This document shows positions 1 through 14,600 of a DNA stretch of 64,000 bases, one piece after another. The position numbers were made by a program, and so were the translations under genes. The stretch's first letter is position 1, and the number at the start of each line of letters is the position of its first letter. The stretch lies in the NCBI RefSeq assembly GCF_000224145.3, contig NC_020168.2:3128554-3192553 (forward strand), in the 5' to 3' direction. Under the pieces are notes generated by a model. That model made no database searches. It was given only the letters and a program-made list of their open reading frames with translations, and was not told the origin of the DNA. The stretch comes from Ciona intestinalis. Lineage: Eukaryota; Chordata; Ascidiacea; Phlebobranchia; Cionidae.

Positions 1-124
1 ACTCAGGCATTTCCCATCATTTAATTATCCCTTTAGAACTAAATAAAAACAAATCTGGTTCTGTAATACAATGCCACACAATTACTATAATTGTGTCATA
101 AAGTAGAATAACAATTCTTTTTAC

Positions 125-2614
125 CCCACTGAGAAATTTGTAATAAGATTCTTCATATCTAGCTGTTGATACAAATCCTCAATATGTGAAGCTCGTTGGT
201 TGATTATTTCATAGCAGAAGGTACGTAGGTCGCCATGCATCTAAAATATAGAGGTTATGGTTCAAGGCTTGTCGCTGAGACTGTCATTTTCAGGTGACGC
301 GAAAATAAATCAAGTTACGTTATATGAAATACATGTAATCTTCAGTCTATTATATAAAGGCTTTCTTATATACGTTTATTTGTTAAACTACATAAGTTGG
401 CATTACGACTAATAATAAACAGCAAACGCTATGTAAAAAAGTCCGGCGCCATGGCAAAGTGGTTAGTCTGTAACCCAGAGTTGGGTTGGAGCAATTGCAG
501 TTTTGTGACAAAAACGCCCACAATGGTAGCAGCATTGAGGCTTGAACCCATTACTGTGCTAAACACTTTGCCACGCCCCCGGAAAAAACAAAATATCTTA
601 ATAATTCACATTGTTTTTGTTTCGAAATGTAAGAAACAAATTATCCTAATAATTTACCTTTGGTAGCAATCCAGTAACAGCGGATACAAAGTTATCAACC
701 ATTGGTGGGAAATGCATGGAAACTTTGTGTAAGCAAGTTATGAAGATATCTTGAGTCTTGGGGTTTTTAAACAGGGCAGAGAGATTGTTGCGAACCTATA
801 TTTAAAATAAACTTTTAATGTTTAGAATATATACAAAGGCAGTTGTGTCTGGGGCAATGGATCAACTCAGACTTAATTCCCAGGTTGCTGTTAGACTTCA
901 TCAATAAAGAATCAAATGGTTAATTGTATGATTTGTGCTATAACATCGTAGGCAATAAAACAATTTCCATTATTACAGTTTCCATGTTCATTACTTGTAT
1001 ATTTTGGGTTGGGGTATTTTGGTGGATTATAACATATGTCATTACAAGTTTTAATGTAAGATTATTTGTTGTTGATTTATTTTATCAAGTTTTGAACCTG
1101 GTGCCTTTGGTTTCCAGGCAGTCTTAGCCATTGGCAAATGATATTTATTACAGTAACAGTAAATATTATACAAACATTCTTATTCTACCATTTCATGAAC
1201 ATTTCCATTTTCTTCCTTTTCAACATTAGTAATATAATTCAATGTAAGTCCCGCCACTTCAGAAGCTGCATCGTATATCTCCTTTCTCTTGAAACGCATG
1301 TTCCGAAAGATTCTGCGAAAAAAAGGCGAATACGTTAAGAAATTAAATTTCATAAATTTTTGCTATAACTCACAAATGAGTTTTCCGTAGTATTGGCATT
1401 AAGTAACACAGAAACAATGGACAAAAAGGAAAAATATTACCCAAAATTAAGATGTCTGAAATAAGGTACCTTTTCTATTACAGATAAAAAGTAATAGGTA
1501 ACTTACTTTATCCTCGCATGGCTGTTATAGCAAGGGTGCTCTGTTTCATACACCTTGTGCCAGCTTAAGAGTTACCAAGTATGTAACTTCCTGGGTGACT
1601 ATTTTTGAGGGAGTTTTTTCTTTTTTTATGTGTGGCTGATAATTTGGACAACCCATTAAGTGACCGCGAAAGTAAAATTCATTCCTACCCATATTTCCTC
1701 ACCTTTGGTAATATTGTTCCCTATCAACATCTAGTGTATATTCCCCAGCAAATGGTGAACATTTATTAACAAGGAACGCTCCAAGCAACTGAAGACCGGC
1801 AAAGTTTTCTTTCAAATCAACATCGTTGCTGGAAATGTGACAATAAATAATTTATTTTAAAATATAATAAAATAAATGTAAAAAATTAATAAAGTAATTG
1901 TAAAAGCTTTTTTTCCCCAATTTAATGTAAATATGTTTTTAACCAGATGGGTGTTTCAACAACTGTTGTTTTGATGCTATATCATGTATTTTCATTCAAA
2001 ATAATTTTTAACTGTAATTGAAGAGACAAATAAAAGGTACTATTGTTAATATTAATATAAACTATACATAATTTATGCAATAGTTAGGTACTAATATACC
2101 AAAATCACAGTTTTAAACTAGTGGCCAATCGAAGAGACAAATAAAAGGTATTATATAGTAGGGAAGATGGAACACCTTTTTATTTAATTTTCTTGTCCCA
2201 TTTGGTAATAAACAAAGAACATTCAAAGAATTATAAAACCGTATCCTCACAACTCCCATAAAGTGTTGTTAATTGTATAAAACACTATCAAGATATTTGA
2301 ATATTATGTTCTAAAGATGTCCCATCTTTCCCCACTGCTATATCATTAAAGTTGAATAACCTCTTTATAAACAATAACTAGGTGACCTAAATTTAGAAAA
2401 CACGATATAAATACAAGCCATCGACACCATACCTCTCGCACAGCTGATACACAATATTAGGATCCACCCCCCCTCGTACTCTCTCACCCCAACATTCAAG
2501 GGTGGTTTTAATAAGATCGAGATTATGACGGATAATTGCTCGATTATTGTGGTGGATTCTACGAGACAATTGTTCCAACAAACCACGGACCAAACTTTTG
2601 CCTTCAACCGAATC
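125..2614 (-). CDS. PRKDC: PRKDC exons at the left edge
   Basis: Exons: 2433-2614, 1703-1828, 1189-1312, 658-795, 125-240. Landmarks: [20 protein letters not shown] (vertebrate RAVFRHNLEIIKTLVECW), [60 protein letters not shown] and [20 protein letters not shown]. Exon 125-240 ends in phase 2 with a GT donor at 123-124, so the gene continues left of the window. The intron at about 241-657 contains a fold-back SINE (441-590). Confidence 0.92.
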
Positions 2615-5600
2615 CTGTAAAAAAGTGAGTTGAACTTACTTGGTCTATGACACGAGTTATGTTTTTTTTTAATTTTGTATGGGTGAGGTCCTAGAGGACC
2701 TTGGATTATCCAGATTTGGTCCATTACCCCAACACCCTTGTACGCCCAGAGTGACAGGATCGCGGTAGTGAAGTTCATTATTATGTTTCACTTTAAGCGT
2801 TCCGACCGAGTCCCGATTCTGTCCCATGGTTGGGGGTAAAAGATTTTGAATGATAATTTGGTCAACCAATTAGCGACCACTGAATTGGAGCGATTGTGTG
2901 TCTTACCCAAGTACATACCCAACAACAAAGCCACAGTGGTGGCAGCATCAAGTTTTAAACGTAGTATCCTCTGGTTTTAAAATGAGAGCTTTTAACTATG
3001 GTAAAATAAATGTGACTTGCTTTATCTATGAGTGGCCGGAAAACGAGGGTTGTTAAACACGGGTGTTCTGTATCATACACTTCGTGCCAGCTTTTGTGTG
3101 ATTTTTTTTTATTTTTATGCATAGCAGATAAATTTGACAGTCCATTAGTGACCGCTAAGTTGGAGCAATTGCTGTTAAATTCCTTGCCCAAGGACACATA
3201 CGCCCACAATGGTAGCAGCGAAGAGCCTTAAACCCATTACCTGCAGGTTAAAGGCAAGCTCGCTAACCAACTGTGCCACGGACGGATTTAAGAACCTTTG
3301 TATCCTACCTCTGGTACAGCAATGTTGTTCCATGAAAGCACAGTGACCAGTATATCACATACCATGGTATCAATGCCATTAACACCACAATCTTCTCTTA
3401 ATATTAATTGTGCAAGTGGTGTAATCCAATGTGCAGCATATGGTCTGAAAATAAACACAATGAATTGAATTTAATGAAATAGAATCAAGCTGTTTTGTTA
3501 AGCAAATATTCAAAATGTGCATACATTATATAGGCATACCGTTTGCTATATGCTTCAGTAAACAAATGAAAGTAACTTTTTTAATCTTGGGAAACGAACA
3601 GTCGCTTGGGACAGATTTGTTTTCAAACACTTTGTTATTGTTTACCAGTTACCGAATATGTAACTTTTTTGGTTGATTGCTATTTTATTTGTTTTAAATT
3701 TGTTTCACTTTGTTCTCGTTTACAAGTTACCGCTTATGTAGCATTTAATATTTATTTTTTTTTAGCTTAACAACATGTAGTCTAACCCTGTAAAGTTAAA
3801 AAATTAAGTTAAAAGGCAAGCGGTATAACCACTGTCCCATGACAGGTTTCACACCTGAAATATTGTTCGCAGTTGATGATCAACTTTGCAATGAAGAGTC
3901 TCACGTTCTTACTCGTGGATGAGGATGACAACTTCTTATGGATGGAGGACATCCATGAAGGGAGAGAAGACTCTTCTTCTTTTTCCTCTTCTGGGAAACC
4001 TTGAAAAAGCCAAGTTTCTAGTTTGATTTTGTTGAACTTTTAGAGCAGTTACCTATTTATTTGCCTGAATGTGAATTGCATGTAAGTAGCCATGCTATTT
4101 AAAACACAGCTATTTTATTGATTAGGTAAATTTTCTACCTAATTTGTTTACCTTATATATATTTTTTACATTTAACACTAACCTATGAATTTGCATCATC
4201 CAAACAAAAGTTGGGTGTCATGAGCCTTCTTTTTATCCAATATGTTAGAAATAGTACCTGCTATATCTATTGAAGGCTGTTTTACAAAACCTAGATTAAG
4301 CTGGCACTTAGAGACAATGGTTAGCACGCCTGTCTTTAACCTAGAGGTTGAGGGTTCAAGGCTCTTCACTGCTACAATGTGTTTTTAGGCAAGACGCTTA
4401 ACAGCAATTGTTTTAACCAAGTGGTCACTAATGGGTTGTCCAAATTGTCAGCCAAACATAAAAACAAAAGAAAAAAAAATTCCCTTAAAAAAATAAATAA
4501 ACGAGTATAAATAAGTTACATTCACTCATTGAAACATATTACCACTGACCTATATTGTTCTCATGCATGTGTGTGATGAGGCCAACCAATGCAGGCATAC
4601 ACTCATGTTCATTCAAGCTATCAACCTCTAACTCCACAAAGTTCCCACTAAATGTTGTTGCAATAGCAGGTTGGGAATCAGTGTTTTCAAACTCATCAGT
4701 TGAATTGGTTACTGACATGCCTGTAATATTGTAAGAAAGTTTTGGTGTCGCAGCAGAATGGTTAGGGCACCTGGCTTTAACCTAAAAGTTACGGATTCAA
4801 GGCTCGTCGCTACTACTATCGTGGGCGAAATGTGTCCTTGGGAAATACACTTAACAGAAATTGTTCTAATCCAGTGGTCACTAATGGGTTGTCCAAATCG
4901 TCATTAATACCGACAATAAAAAATTCCCTCCAAAAAATAACCAACAAAGTTACATACGTTGTAGCTTATTAGCTCTTAAACGGGCACGAGGTGTTTGAAA
5001 CAGAAAATTTAATATAAGGATTGTCCTTGCAAGAGTAATGAGTTTATTTTTTTAAAGTTACAAGGTTAAACAACGTATAGTGTCATAGTAATGGTTCAAT
5101 GGCAATGCTATACCCTTTAACCATTTTGGGCGTTTCTGTCCATAGTAAAGCCACTTAAGAGTAATTTCTTTACCACAGTAAACTGACATAGGTAGTTCAA
5201 ATTAACTTCCAAAACATATAAATCCTATAATGTTTTTTTTTGTAACTCACAAAATACACGTGAAGCCACCATGTACTTTAAACTGGAGTGGTTTAAATTT
5301 AAACTTACTTGAAATATTAGCACTTGAAGTGTTTGGAACAACAAGACTTCTGTTTCTGTCAAATACACTGATTTCCTCACTTAAGCTGCTCCCAGCTAAT
5401 GATGCCATGTATTGTATGGATGCTTCACCCTGTTGGATAGTGTTATACCATTACATAACATAACATATATTTAAAAAACAAAAAACATAAAGTCTGTTTA
5501 AAAATAAAAAAACTAAACATAACGTATATCATATAGACAGCAGTTTTTTTAGTTTTTTTATGATGTATCTCTTCGTATACAGTAATCTGATTAGTTAAAA

Positions 5601-8600
5601 CAACAAAGAGAAGAAAATCAGAAGAAAAACGACATTTGTTAAAAACATGTGTAAAATGACTCGAGTAAAAGTGTTAGATTTAATTTCTGTTATATACAGG
5701 TGAGGTCCTTCGGCAAGGCATGCCAGGGTTTCTGAGATTAAGACCTAAGTTGGTTCATTAAAAAAAACGCTTTGAATTTTGACTTAAAAGTAAACAGTAC
5801 TCCATTCATAGTCTTCTTTTAAAAGAGTAAGCAAAATTTTCATATGTTTTAACAATTTATTCCAAAAAATGTTCAACATATACATATTACTTCTTTTTCT
5901 GCTTTCTTTTTCCTGATTGCAACAAACTTTTTTCGTTTAGTCAATGGTTGACTTATTTCGGTGTCAAAAGTATAATTTTTGTTGCAGTCTAACACATTAT
6001 TAAGGAAATATTGTTGTTTGGAGGGATTTTCATCAAAAAGAAAAACTTTGAACCTGGAGAAAAATGAAAGTATGTGAGAAAGTGTTTGGCCCATTCTGCT
6101 AATGTCTTGTCTAAATTAACAGATACCACAAAAAAAAAACTTAAAAAAAAAAATATTCTAAAACTATGGTAAAGTTTCACCTACAAGCAGCAGGTATAAG
6201 GTCGCTTGTGTTAAACCTGCAGACAGGGTTGCTGTAACCACAGAACAAATGAATGAATGTAATTTACTTTATCCTCGCGTGGGCAGAAAACAACAATTGT
6301 TATAACACAGGTGTTCTGTTTCATACACCTTGTGCCAGCTTACGAGTTATGAAGTATTTTACTTTGTGGGTGACAACCCAGTAATCACCACTGGGTTAAA
6401 GCAATTGCTGTTAAGTGTCTTGCCCAAGGACACATACGCCTACTATGGTAGCAGCAGCACTTATACCTAATTACCATTTAATTGAACTCTGTGTAGAAAT
6501 AACAGCAGCTATCAATGCATTATAAACTCCACAGTGAAATTGTCTCCTTTCTTCAAGCAATACCTTCTCACCTTTCATGTTTTCATTTCTGTCTCTAAAA
6601 TATTACCAAGACATCATGTGATGAATGCTTGTAACCGATTTTTCTGGCCTGACCAAGAAAATTCATTTTGTATAACGCATGTCCCATATTTTATTCAAAT
6701 CAAGCAGTTTTTTAGGTATGTTTTTATTGCAACTTACCTTGTCTAATTTTCTGCGTACTTTATCATTTTTCTTGTTTAATTCGATATAATGTATTTAGAT
6801 ACCTGTTGACTCGCAACATGAAGGTTTTAATCAAAGAGTTTCCACTTTGTGTTAGTTGGCTCGATGTGAAAGAATGATTGACAGGTGAACTTGGTTTGGT
6901 CTAAAACAAACTCCATGTTAGTGAGGCTCAATAGAAATTGGTAGTATAAAGTAGAGTCTTAATTATTTTGCGAATTTTTATTTATTGTGCTTTTATACAT
7001 AGCATGTTTTAATGGCTATCATTTATTGTAATGTGTTTATAACTTTTGTATTAATATAGCAGTGAATTTTTAATTAGAACTTTATTTACAAGCAAGTTAT
7101 GATGCTTGTTTTGCTAATATATTCTATGCTCCACTTTTTACATTGTATTAGTCTACCCAAACAAAAATAAGAACTTGTTTATGGAACATAAACCAGTATA
7201 ACTGTAATAATTTCTGTGAATTCCTGATCTGGTGCTCACCAAATTGGAGGTTTCTTGTATAAGAAATACAGTGAGGCTCCGGTGCTATAAAATACGCAAC
7301 TGACGAAAATTATGACCAAAATTGTATAACGCATGAAATATATATATCGACTAAATGGCTTTGTCAGACTCTTATTTAAATGGAAACAAACCAGTATTGT
7401 GATGAATCTTTCAATTTCTTTAAACTCAAGAATAAAATTATTTGAAAGATTTATCACACTACAAACAGCCATATATATGCAATAAACACACCTGGTCCTC
7501 AGGTAACAGCGCAAACATGAGTTCGAGTAGTCGATATGCCAGACATTTCATCTGTAACTGATAACTCCATTGTTGATTANNNNNNNNNNNNNNNNNNNNN
7601 NNNNNNNNNNNNNNNNNNNNNNNNNNNNNNNNNNNNNNNNNNNNNNNNNNNNNNNNNNNNNNNNNNNNNNNNNNNNNNNNNNNNNNNNNNNNNNNNNNNN
7701 NNNNNNNNNNNNNNNNNNNNNNNNNNNNNNNNNNNNNNNNNNNNNNNNNNNNNNNNNNNNNNNNNNNNNNNNNNNNNNNNNNNNNNNNNNNNNNNNNNNN
7801 NNNNNNNNNNNNNNNNNNNNNNNNNNNNNNNNNNNNNNNNNNNNNNNNNNNNNNNNNNNNNNNNNNNNNNNNNNNNNNNNNNNNNNNNNNNNNNNNNNNN
7901 NNNNNNNNNNNNNNNNNNNNNNNNNNNNNNNNNNNNNNNNNNNNNNNNNNNNNNNNNNNNNNNNNNNNNNNNNNNNNNNNNNNNNNNNNNNNNNNNNNNN
8001 NNNNNNNNNNNNNNNNNNNNNNNNNNNNNNNNNNNNNNNNNNNNNNNNNNNNNNNNNNNNNNNNNNNNNNNNNNNNNNNAATTGAATCCTTTTTCCTATA
8101 CCAACCAGAAAACACAGTTAGCTGGTAAGCACAAAAATCACTGGGAAAAACACTGGTTCCAACCTAGTAGTCAATATTGAAATGTAAAAATTGCCCTTAA
8201 AACTATAAAAAGGCACCCAAACTGTACTTTAAAAATTGCATTTGTGGTAACTTATAAGCAGACACAAGGTGTATAAAACAGAACACATGTTATAACTTCT
8301 GAAGTTGGTTTGTTGTAAATACGAAAACACAAACAATACAAACCTGGTTCTTAAAACTGAGATCCAATTTATTCGATGAAATTGTTGAAGTGTAAATTGT
8401 AAACACAGTTGAGTGGCAAGGGTGGTTTGGTTTCGTGCAAACCTGCAAACAAAAACAGATTAAAAAGATTGGTAATATTAATATATTAATTTGTCCTTTT
8501 AATGTATCACTTTAACAATTTACCTAAATCTGTCAGTACTTTTTTATCTCTATTGAATGCAAACGGCAAACATTTTTAGTCATTAAAAAATTTTACTTTA

Positions 8601-11600
8601 CATGTTTAATAGAAAGTTTTAAACATCCAGAGCAAAATTCTAAACAATTTAGAACAATAAACATAACTAAATTTTGAATTAATCATTTTTTAAATTTTTA
8701 CTTTTTTAAATTTTTTTATTAAATAAACTGAACGTACTGATGAGTCCAACATTATTATCTTCCTTAGTAATGTAAGCAAGTTGTTAAGATTGTCCGTATC
8801 TTCATCTGTGTTTATCCATGGTTTCAGGTTTTTATCAAATTGGCATAAAATTAAATCGCAAACTGAGGCAGCGTGTTGTTTGCGAGCATGTCTGAAAAAT
8901 TAAAACAATTTTTAACTTTTTATATTAATATTCTATTTTTTCTTATTCTATTCTTTAGGTTTGTTGTAAAGTAGATAAAAAGTAGTATAAAGAATTGTAA
9001 AAAAAATTAATATTGTACTTCAGCAAATTACTGGATTTTTAAAAATTGTAAATTGTGTTTACAATTGAAATATTTTCGATCTTTTTGATATTTTCATAAA
9101 TTTTTCAATTGAAAACATTTTTTCAATCATTTTTTGAATTACAAACAGATACATGTAGAACATGGCAAACCATGCAGAAATAAAATTTAAGCCAACTCCA
9201 TAATATAAACAGTGGCACCTGTTTGTGGCTAGATAATCAAGAACACCCGTCAAGATAAAGTTACAAGTGCTTGCATCAGCTTTACAGGTATGGTTGGTAA
9301 TAAGAGGTATATAGAGAGCAGGGTGTTGGCAAAGTTCCTTGTAGATCTGAAGTGATATGACAGTTAAAACAACTAAAAAATGTTTAAATATTATCTACAA
9401 AGTTAAATACATGGTAATTTGTAACCAGGCATAATTTATTCCAAAAAAATAATAAAAAAAGCTTTTTTTATCCACAAAGTTATATATGATAACTCTACAG
9501 CATTCACAAGGTGTATAAACAGAATATCCGTCTTATAACAACTGTCGTCGCCGCTTTATGCAACCTTTACACCTTTGTGTTTTCCCACTAAATCAGAAAA
9601 TCAACTTTAGTACTGTGTATACTACCCTATACATACTGATAAATCCATATATACAAAATACCAAGTGGCCTATATATAACACTTAGAATAGGATCCCTAT
9701 GTATCTTACACACTTACAGCAAGTGAATAAGTTGAAAGAAATAAAATTCCTTTGCTTCTGTGTGATTCAACGTCAAAATTAAGCGTTGCAACTTGTTTAT
9801 TGCTGAAAATGCAATTCACCAGCTTTTCTGTAATTTTCAAACATACAAGTTTAAACCATATTGTGTTTAGTCTTTATGTTTGCAATGAAAGTTATTTTTG
9901 TGATAAAAACATTTCTCTAAAACACTAAAAGTATTAGTTTGATAAACATTTTAAACTAAACATTTTATGATTTCTAAATTTATATGTGTAAATAATTTTA
10001 AATTTTACATCTTAATTTCATAAATAATATAAAGCTATTGTAAGCAGATAAATTAAAACAGAAACTTAACATAAATTTATATAACCCTTTAAATACAATA
10101 ACAAAGACAGGTTAATTAAAATGCAGAAGGAAATTAGTAGCAAATGACAGATTCTATACAATTTACTTGGCAAGCTGATATTAATAAAGATTTTTGGCTA
10201 ATTAATGTATTTCTATGGCTAATTAATGTATTTCTATAGCTTACTTTTTGCTGCTTCTGCCATGTGCAATGAGAGTTGTAAAATTTTGTTGCCAAGTTGA
10301 ATATTATGAGGTGTCACTTCATTTTGTGTGAGCGCCTCCTCACTGTCATCTAGTTTAACCACGGAATCAAACACTGATGCGATTAATGCTTCAGATGCAC
10401 TGGTAACATTATTAGCACCTGGGATCTATATAATAAGAAGTTTTTTTAATCTTATATTGTACTATCATTTTTTGGACCTACTATTTATGCCAGATTTGAC
10501 TCATTGCCCAAACAGACTACTTATATATAAGGACACATACGCTTATTGAATGAATGTAACTTGCTTGATTCTCGTGTGGCTAAATACAGGAGTTGCTATG
10601 ACACGGATGTTCTGTTTCATACACCTTGTGTCATCTTATAAGTTACCTTACAAGTAACTTTGTGGGTGACTGTTTTAATTTGTTTGTTTATATGCTGATA
10701 ATTTGGACAACCCATAAATGACGACTGGGTTAAAACAATTGTCGTTAAGTGTCTTGCACATACACCTACAATGGTAGCAGCGAGGTGCCTTGAACCCATT
10801 ACCTCTGTATTGCAAGTGCCTGGTTACTTTCGTACAATAAGTCGTTTTAACAGTTAAACTTATATAAGAATCGGATGACTTTTAGACCAAGTAAATTTCG
10901 AAATAAATCAGATCTAATTTAGACCAATTAAAAAATATTTGCTTTTATGAAAAACCTTGTTTGGAAATTCCTGAAAAATTCTTAGAAGTATTTCGCAAGA
11001 GTTTAGTGTTTGGTGGCCAGTGATGAGATGGATTGCATTATTTGTATGAGATGCGGTGCTTCCAAATGGAAAGGGTAGCGACTCGAACAGAGAACTGAAA
11101 ACAGTAAAGAAATTTTAGCCTGAAAAGCAGGAGTTATTAATGTATTGTTTAAATTAGCGGTCTTACACAAAGTTGCATATTTGGTGGATGATAACACAAG
11201 CTGTATAAAGTCACCACATATGATATGACACATATTGCAACTTGTTGAGCTGTCCTACTATACTAAGATAAATAATGTTGGACAAAACAATGGTTTTAAT
11301 ATTAAGGGAGTCAGGAAGTCTACAAAAAGGTAGATTTTAGTTTTAAATTATATTCCTTGTGGATGAGGTCTTATGTTAAGACATAACAGGAAATTTTTAG
11401 GCTTGAATAGGCATATAGAATAATATAACATGGGTGTTCTGTTTCATACATTTGTATAATATAGCATGGGTGTTCTGTTTTATACATTTGTGCCCACTTA
11501 CAAGTTACCACATATGTAACTTTATGTGTTATTATTTTGGGGGGATATTTTACTTTGTGTTTGTATGTATAAATTACAAATTAGAGTTTTAGACAACTCA

Positions 11601-14600
11601 TTAGTGACCACAAGGTTAGAGAAATTGTCGGTAAGTGTCTTGCCCAAAGACACATACGCCCACGATGTTATAAGCATGCTATACAACTAATAATATAACA
11701 CTACATACCCAATGCCGGCTAATCGTTCAGCTATGCTCGCAACCAGTAAGTTGTTTTTATTTTGAGGCAAATGAGTCAATGCTGCTTGCAATGCTGAAGT
11801 GTTTAGGGCTTGAAGATTTTCAAGATCTGTCTCCTTGGTGGAAGTAAAACCAAGCACATATGGACTCACTACAGCGTAAGTAAGCAACCCAATGTAATAT
11901 TCCTGTTCCCACATTGATTTAGGGACAACCTAGAAAAATATAGTATAAAAAAAATTAGATTTATTAATAATTAGTTGTACGGGTTGTGTCCTTACGCACA
12001 CTTTTCTTCCAATTAGAACCCTAATATTTTTAATTGAATGTTATTTATTTAATTTTCTCATTGTATCGTCTGTAGGGTGTAACGGTCACGCCTTTTATCC
12101 AAAACATTACTTCTTTCTTTTTTATCAATAAGCGTGTTTTAACAACTGTTGTTTTACCGTTACTACCCATCTTTTCGCCTTTTTCAACTCTCCTGTTCTG
12201 CGTTATCATGACCAAACAGACGAAATAAATTTTATTCATTCACAGTTTATGCAGCTTTAAACCACTTGTCAACTTAAAGATATTTTTAATAACTTTAAAC
12301 CTTGATAGCTTCCTGGTTATAGTTTTTAAGTAAAGCACTGAAGAATTCCATGATTCTGATGACAACTGTGAACTTTAAATCGTTGAAAGAAGATATTTCC
12401 TTGGGGGTTAGACCTGCAAGAATAGAATTATTTAAATTAATAGCAGTATATATCATTATTAAAATAAGGGTATCAATTTATCTTTAGAACTTTAAAAAAA
12501 ATGATATAATTTAGCTGCTACTGCTACCAGGAATGTTACGTTTTATTGGAGAAACTGATTTAAAAAAATAAATTTTATTAGGATTTTATTGAAACCAATG
12601 CCTATGTGACAACACTTTTATGGAATGTGCATTACTACAATGAAAAAAGAGAAACCTTCTAAAGTATATACAGTATGGTGGGAGAAGATGGGACACTTTT
12701 TCATTCCATTTTTCCGTTCCATTTGGTGGTAAACAAAGAACAGTTAAAGAAATATAAAATTGTATCTTTATGACTCCCACAGTTTAAAACACGATAAGAA
12801 TATTTGGATATTATTTGCTAGTGGTGTCCCATCTTCCCCCATCTACTATATGTTACCTTTTGAATCAGCAGAAANNNNNNNNNNNNNNNNNNNNNNNNNN
12901 NNNNNNNNNNNNNNNNNNNNNNNNTCCCACAGTTTAAAACACGAAAAAAAATTTGCTAGTAGTGTCCCATCTTCCCCCATCTACTATATGTTACCTTTTG
13001 AATCAGCAGAAAATGAAGTCAATTGTTCAGCACTTTTTGCAGATATATTCACCATGAAGTATGTAAGATATTTGAACAAACATGATGTGTTTGCCTCTTT
13101 GTAAGGTACAAAAAATATAAAATTAAATATTAGGCTTAGGAGTATTGCAAAAATTAATTAAACCTATAACATATTACTAATTTAAAGCAAAATGCTACCT
13201 CAATTTTTACAATGAGCTTTCTCATAGTATTTTGTGTAAAACAACATCAAAAAGCAATTTATTTATTTTACAAAATTTCAGACTAGAAAATATACAAGCA
13301 GGCACATGAGGTGTAATTAATTCATGCCCAACAAAACACCAGATTTACAACTGCAAGCTGTCTACCATGTAAGAATAAACAAATTGTAATAGTCCCAAAA
13401 AATACCGAAAAAATAACAGAATACTGTATTTAACAAATTCTGAAAATACTGAAAAAATAACAGAATACTTTATTTAACAAATTTTAAAAATACTGAAAAA
13501 ATAACAGAATACTGTAATTAACAAATTCTGAAAATACCGAAAAAATAGCAGAATACTGTACTTGAGAAACCACACATATTTACATTCAAACAATATAGTC
13601 AAATCCAAATTATAAAAAAAATAATTATCATCACTTACCACCACTCCACACTATAGAAGGAGAAAGAATCTTTTGTTGGAAAAGCCAAGAATAAACTTCA
13701 ATTGCAGCAATAACATGATCAAACCAACCACAAAGAATTTTAATTGTCAATTTTTCTTTGTTTAAAACTGGCTGCATGTTTACCAAACCCCATTCAAATC
13801 TGAAGGGAAAAATTGAAGGTAAACGACAGTCATTACAACACGGGTGTTTATACACCCTGCGCCAGCTTACAAGTTGTCACGTATGTTACTTTGTGGGTTA
13901 TTATTTTGTCAGATTTTTTTATTAGTTTTTATGTATGGCTAATAATTTGGACAACCCATTAGTGACCACTGGGTTGAAGCAATTGCCGTTAAAGGTCTTT
14001 CCCAACAACGAATAAATAAGATAAATAAGTTATATTCACACATCCATACCTTTTTACCAGATTCCCAGCCCCATATTTAGTGAGTTTACGTTTCACCCAG
14101 GAAGTTGCCGATCTTTCCTCAGTTGGCAGCAACTTAATAAACTCATGGAATAAATGCATGCACATGTGTCGACACTCTGTAAGGAATGAAATTTAAATTT
14201 ATGGGTAATGGTCAATTTTGTTATGAAATTTTATATATAAAATACAACTTTTTTTGCTGTGTTAAAGTTTTTTGCAGACAATTTGAAAGTAAAAGGTAAA
14301 AAGGCGGTAATATAAACACGAAAAAAGGAAGTGGTGACCAGAGCCTCTGGTTTGAATGAATTTTTTATGAAATGCTGGTTTGGGGGAATTGTCTTTATAA
14401 CCTCTTACTTAGGCTAATAAAATTGATTTGAAACTGCTCCAAGTTTACAAAAAAAAACTCTAATATTTCTCAAACCATATTTCTGCAACTGAACTAAAAA
14501 CCATCATATAAAGAGTCATTAGTCATGCAAGCTCTTGCACAGTATCACAAATTTAATTAAATGTAACTTATTTACCTTCGCGTGGCGAGGCAGCAACAGT

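Noticed and set aside
7459..8180. Long ORFs of over 170 codons across 7459-8180 on both strands
   Set aside because: They are open only because they read through 500 Ns; only 7492-7551 (PRKDC exon) and the 8080-8095 edge are supported.
13397..13560. Regularly spaced repeats resembling a CRISPR array
   Set aside because: The repeats are contiguous, with no unique spacers, in a eukaryotic intron; this is a minisatellite.
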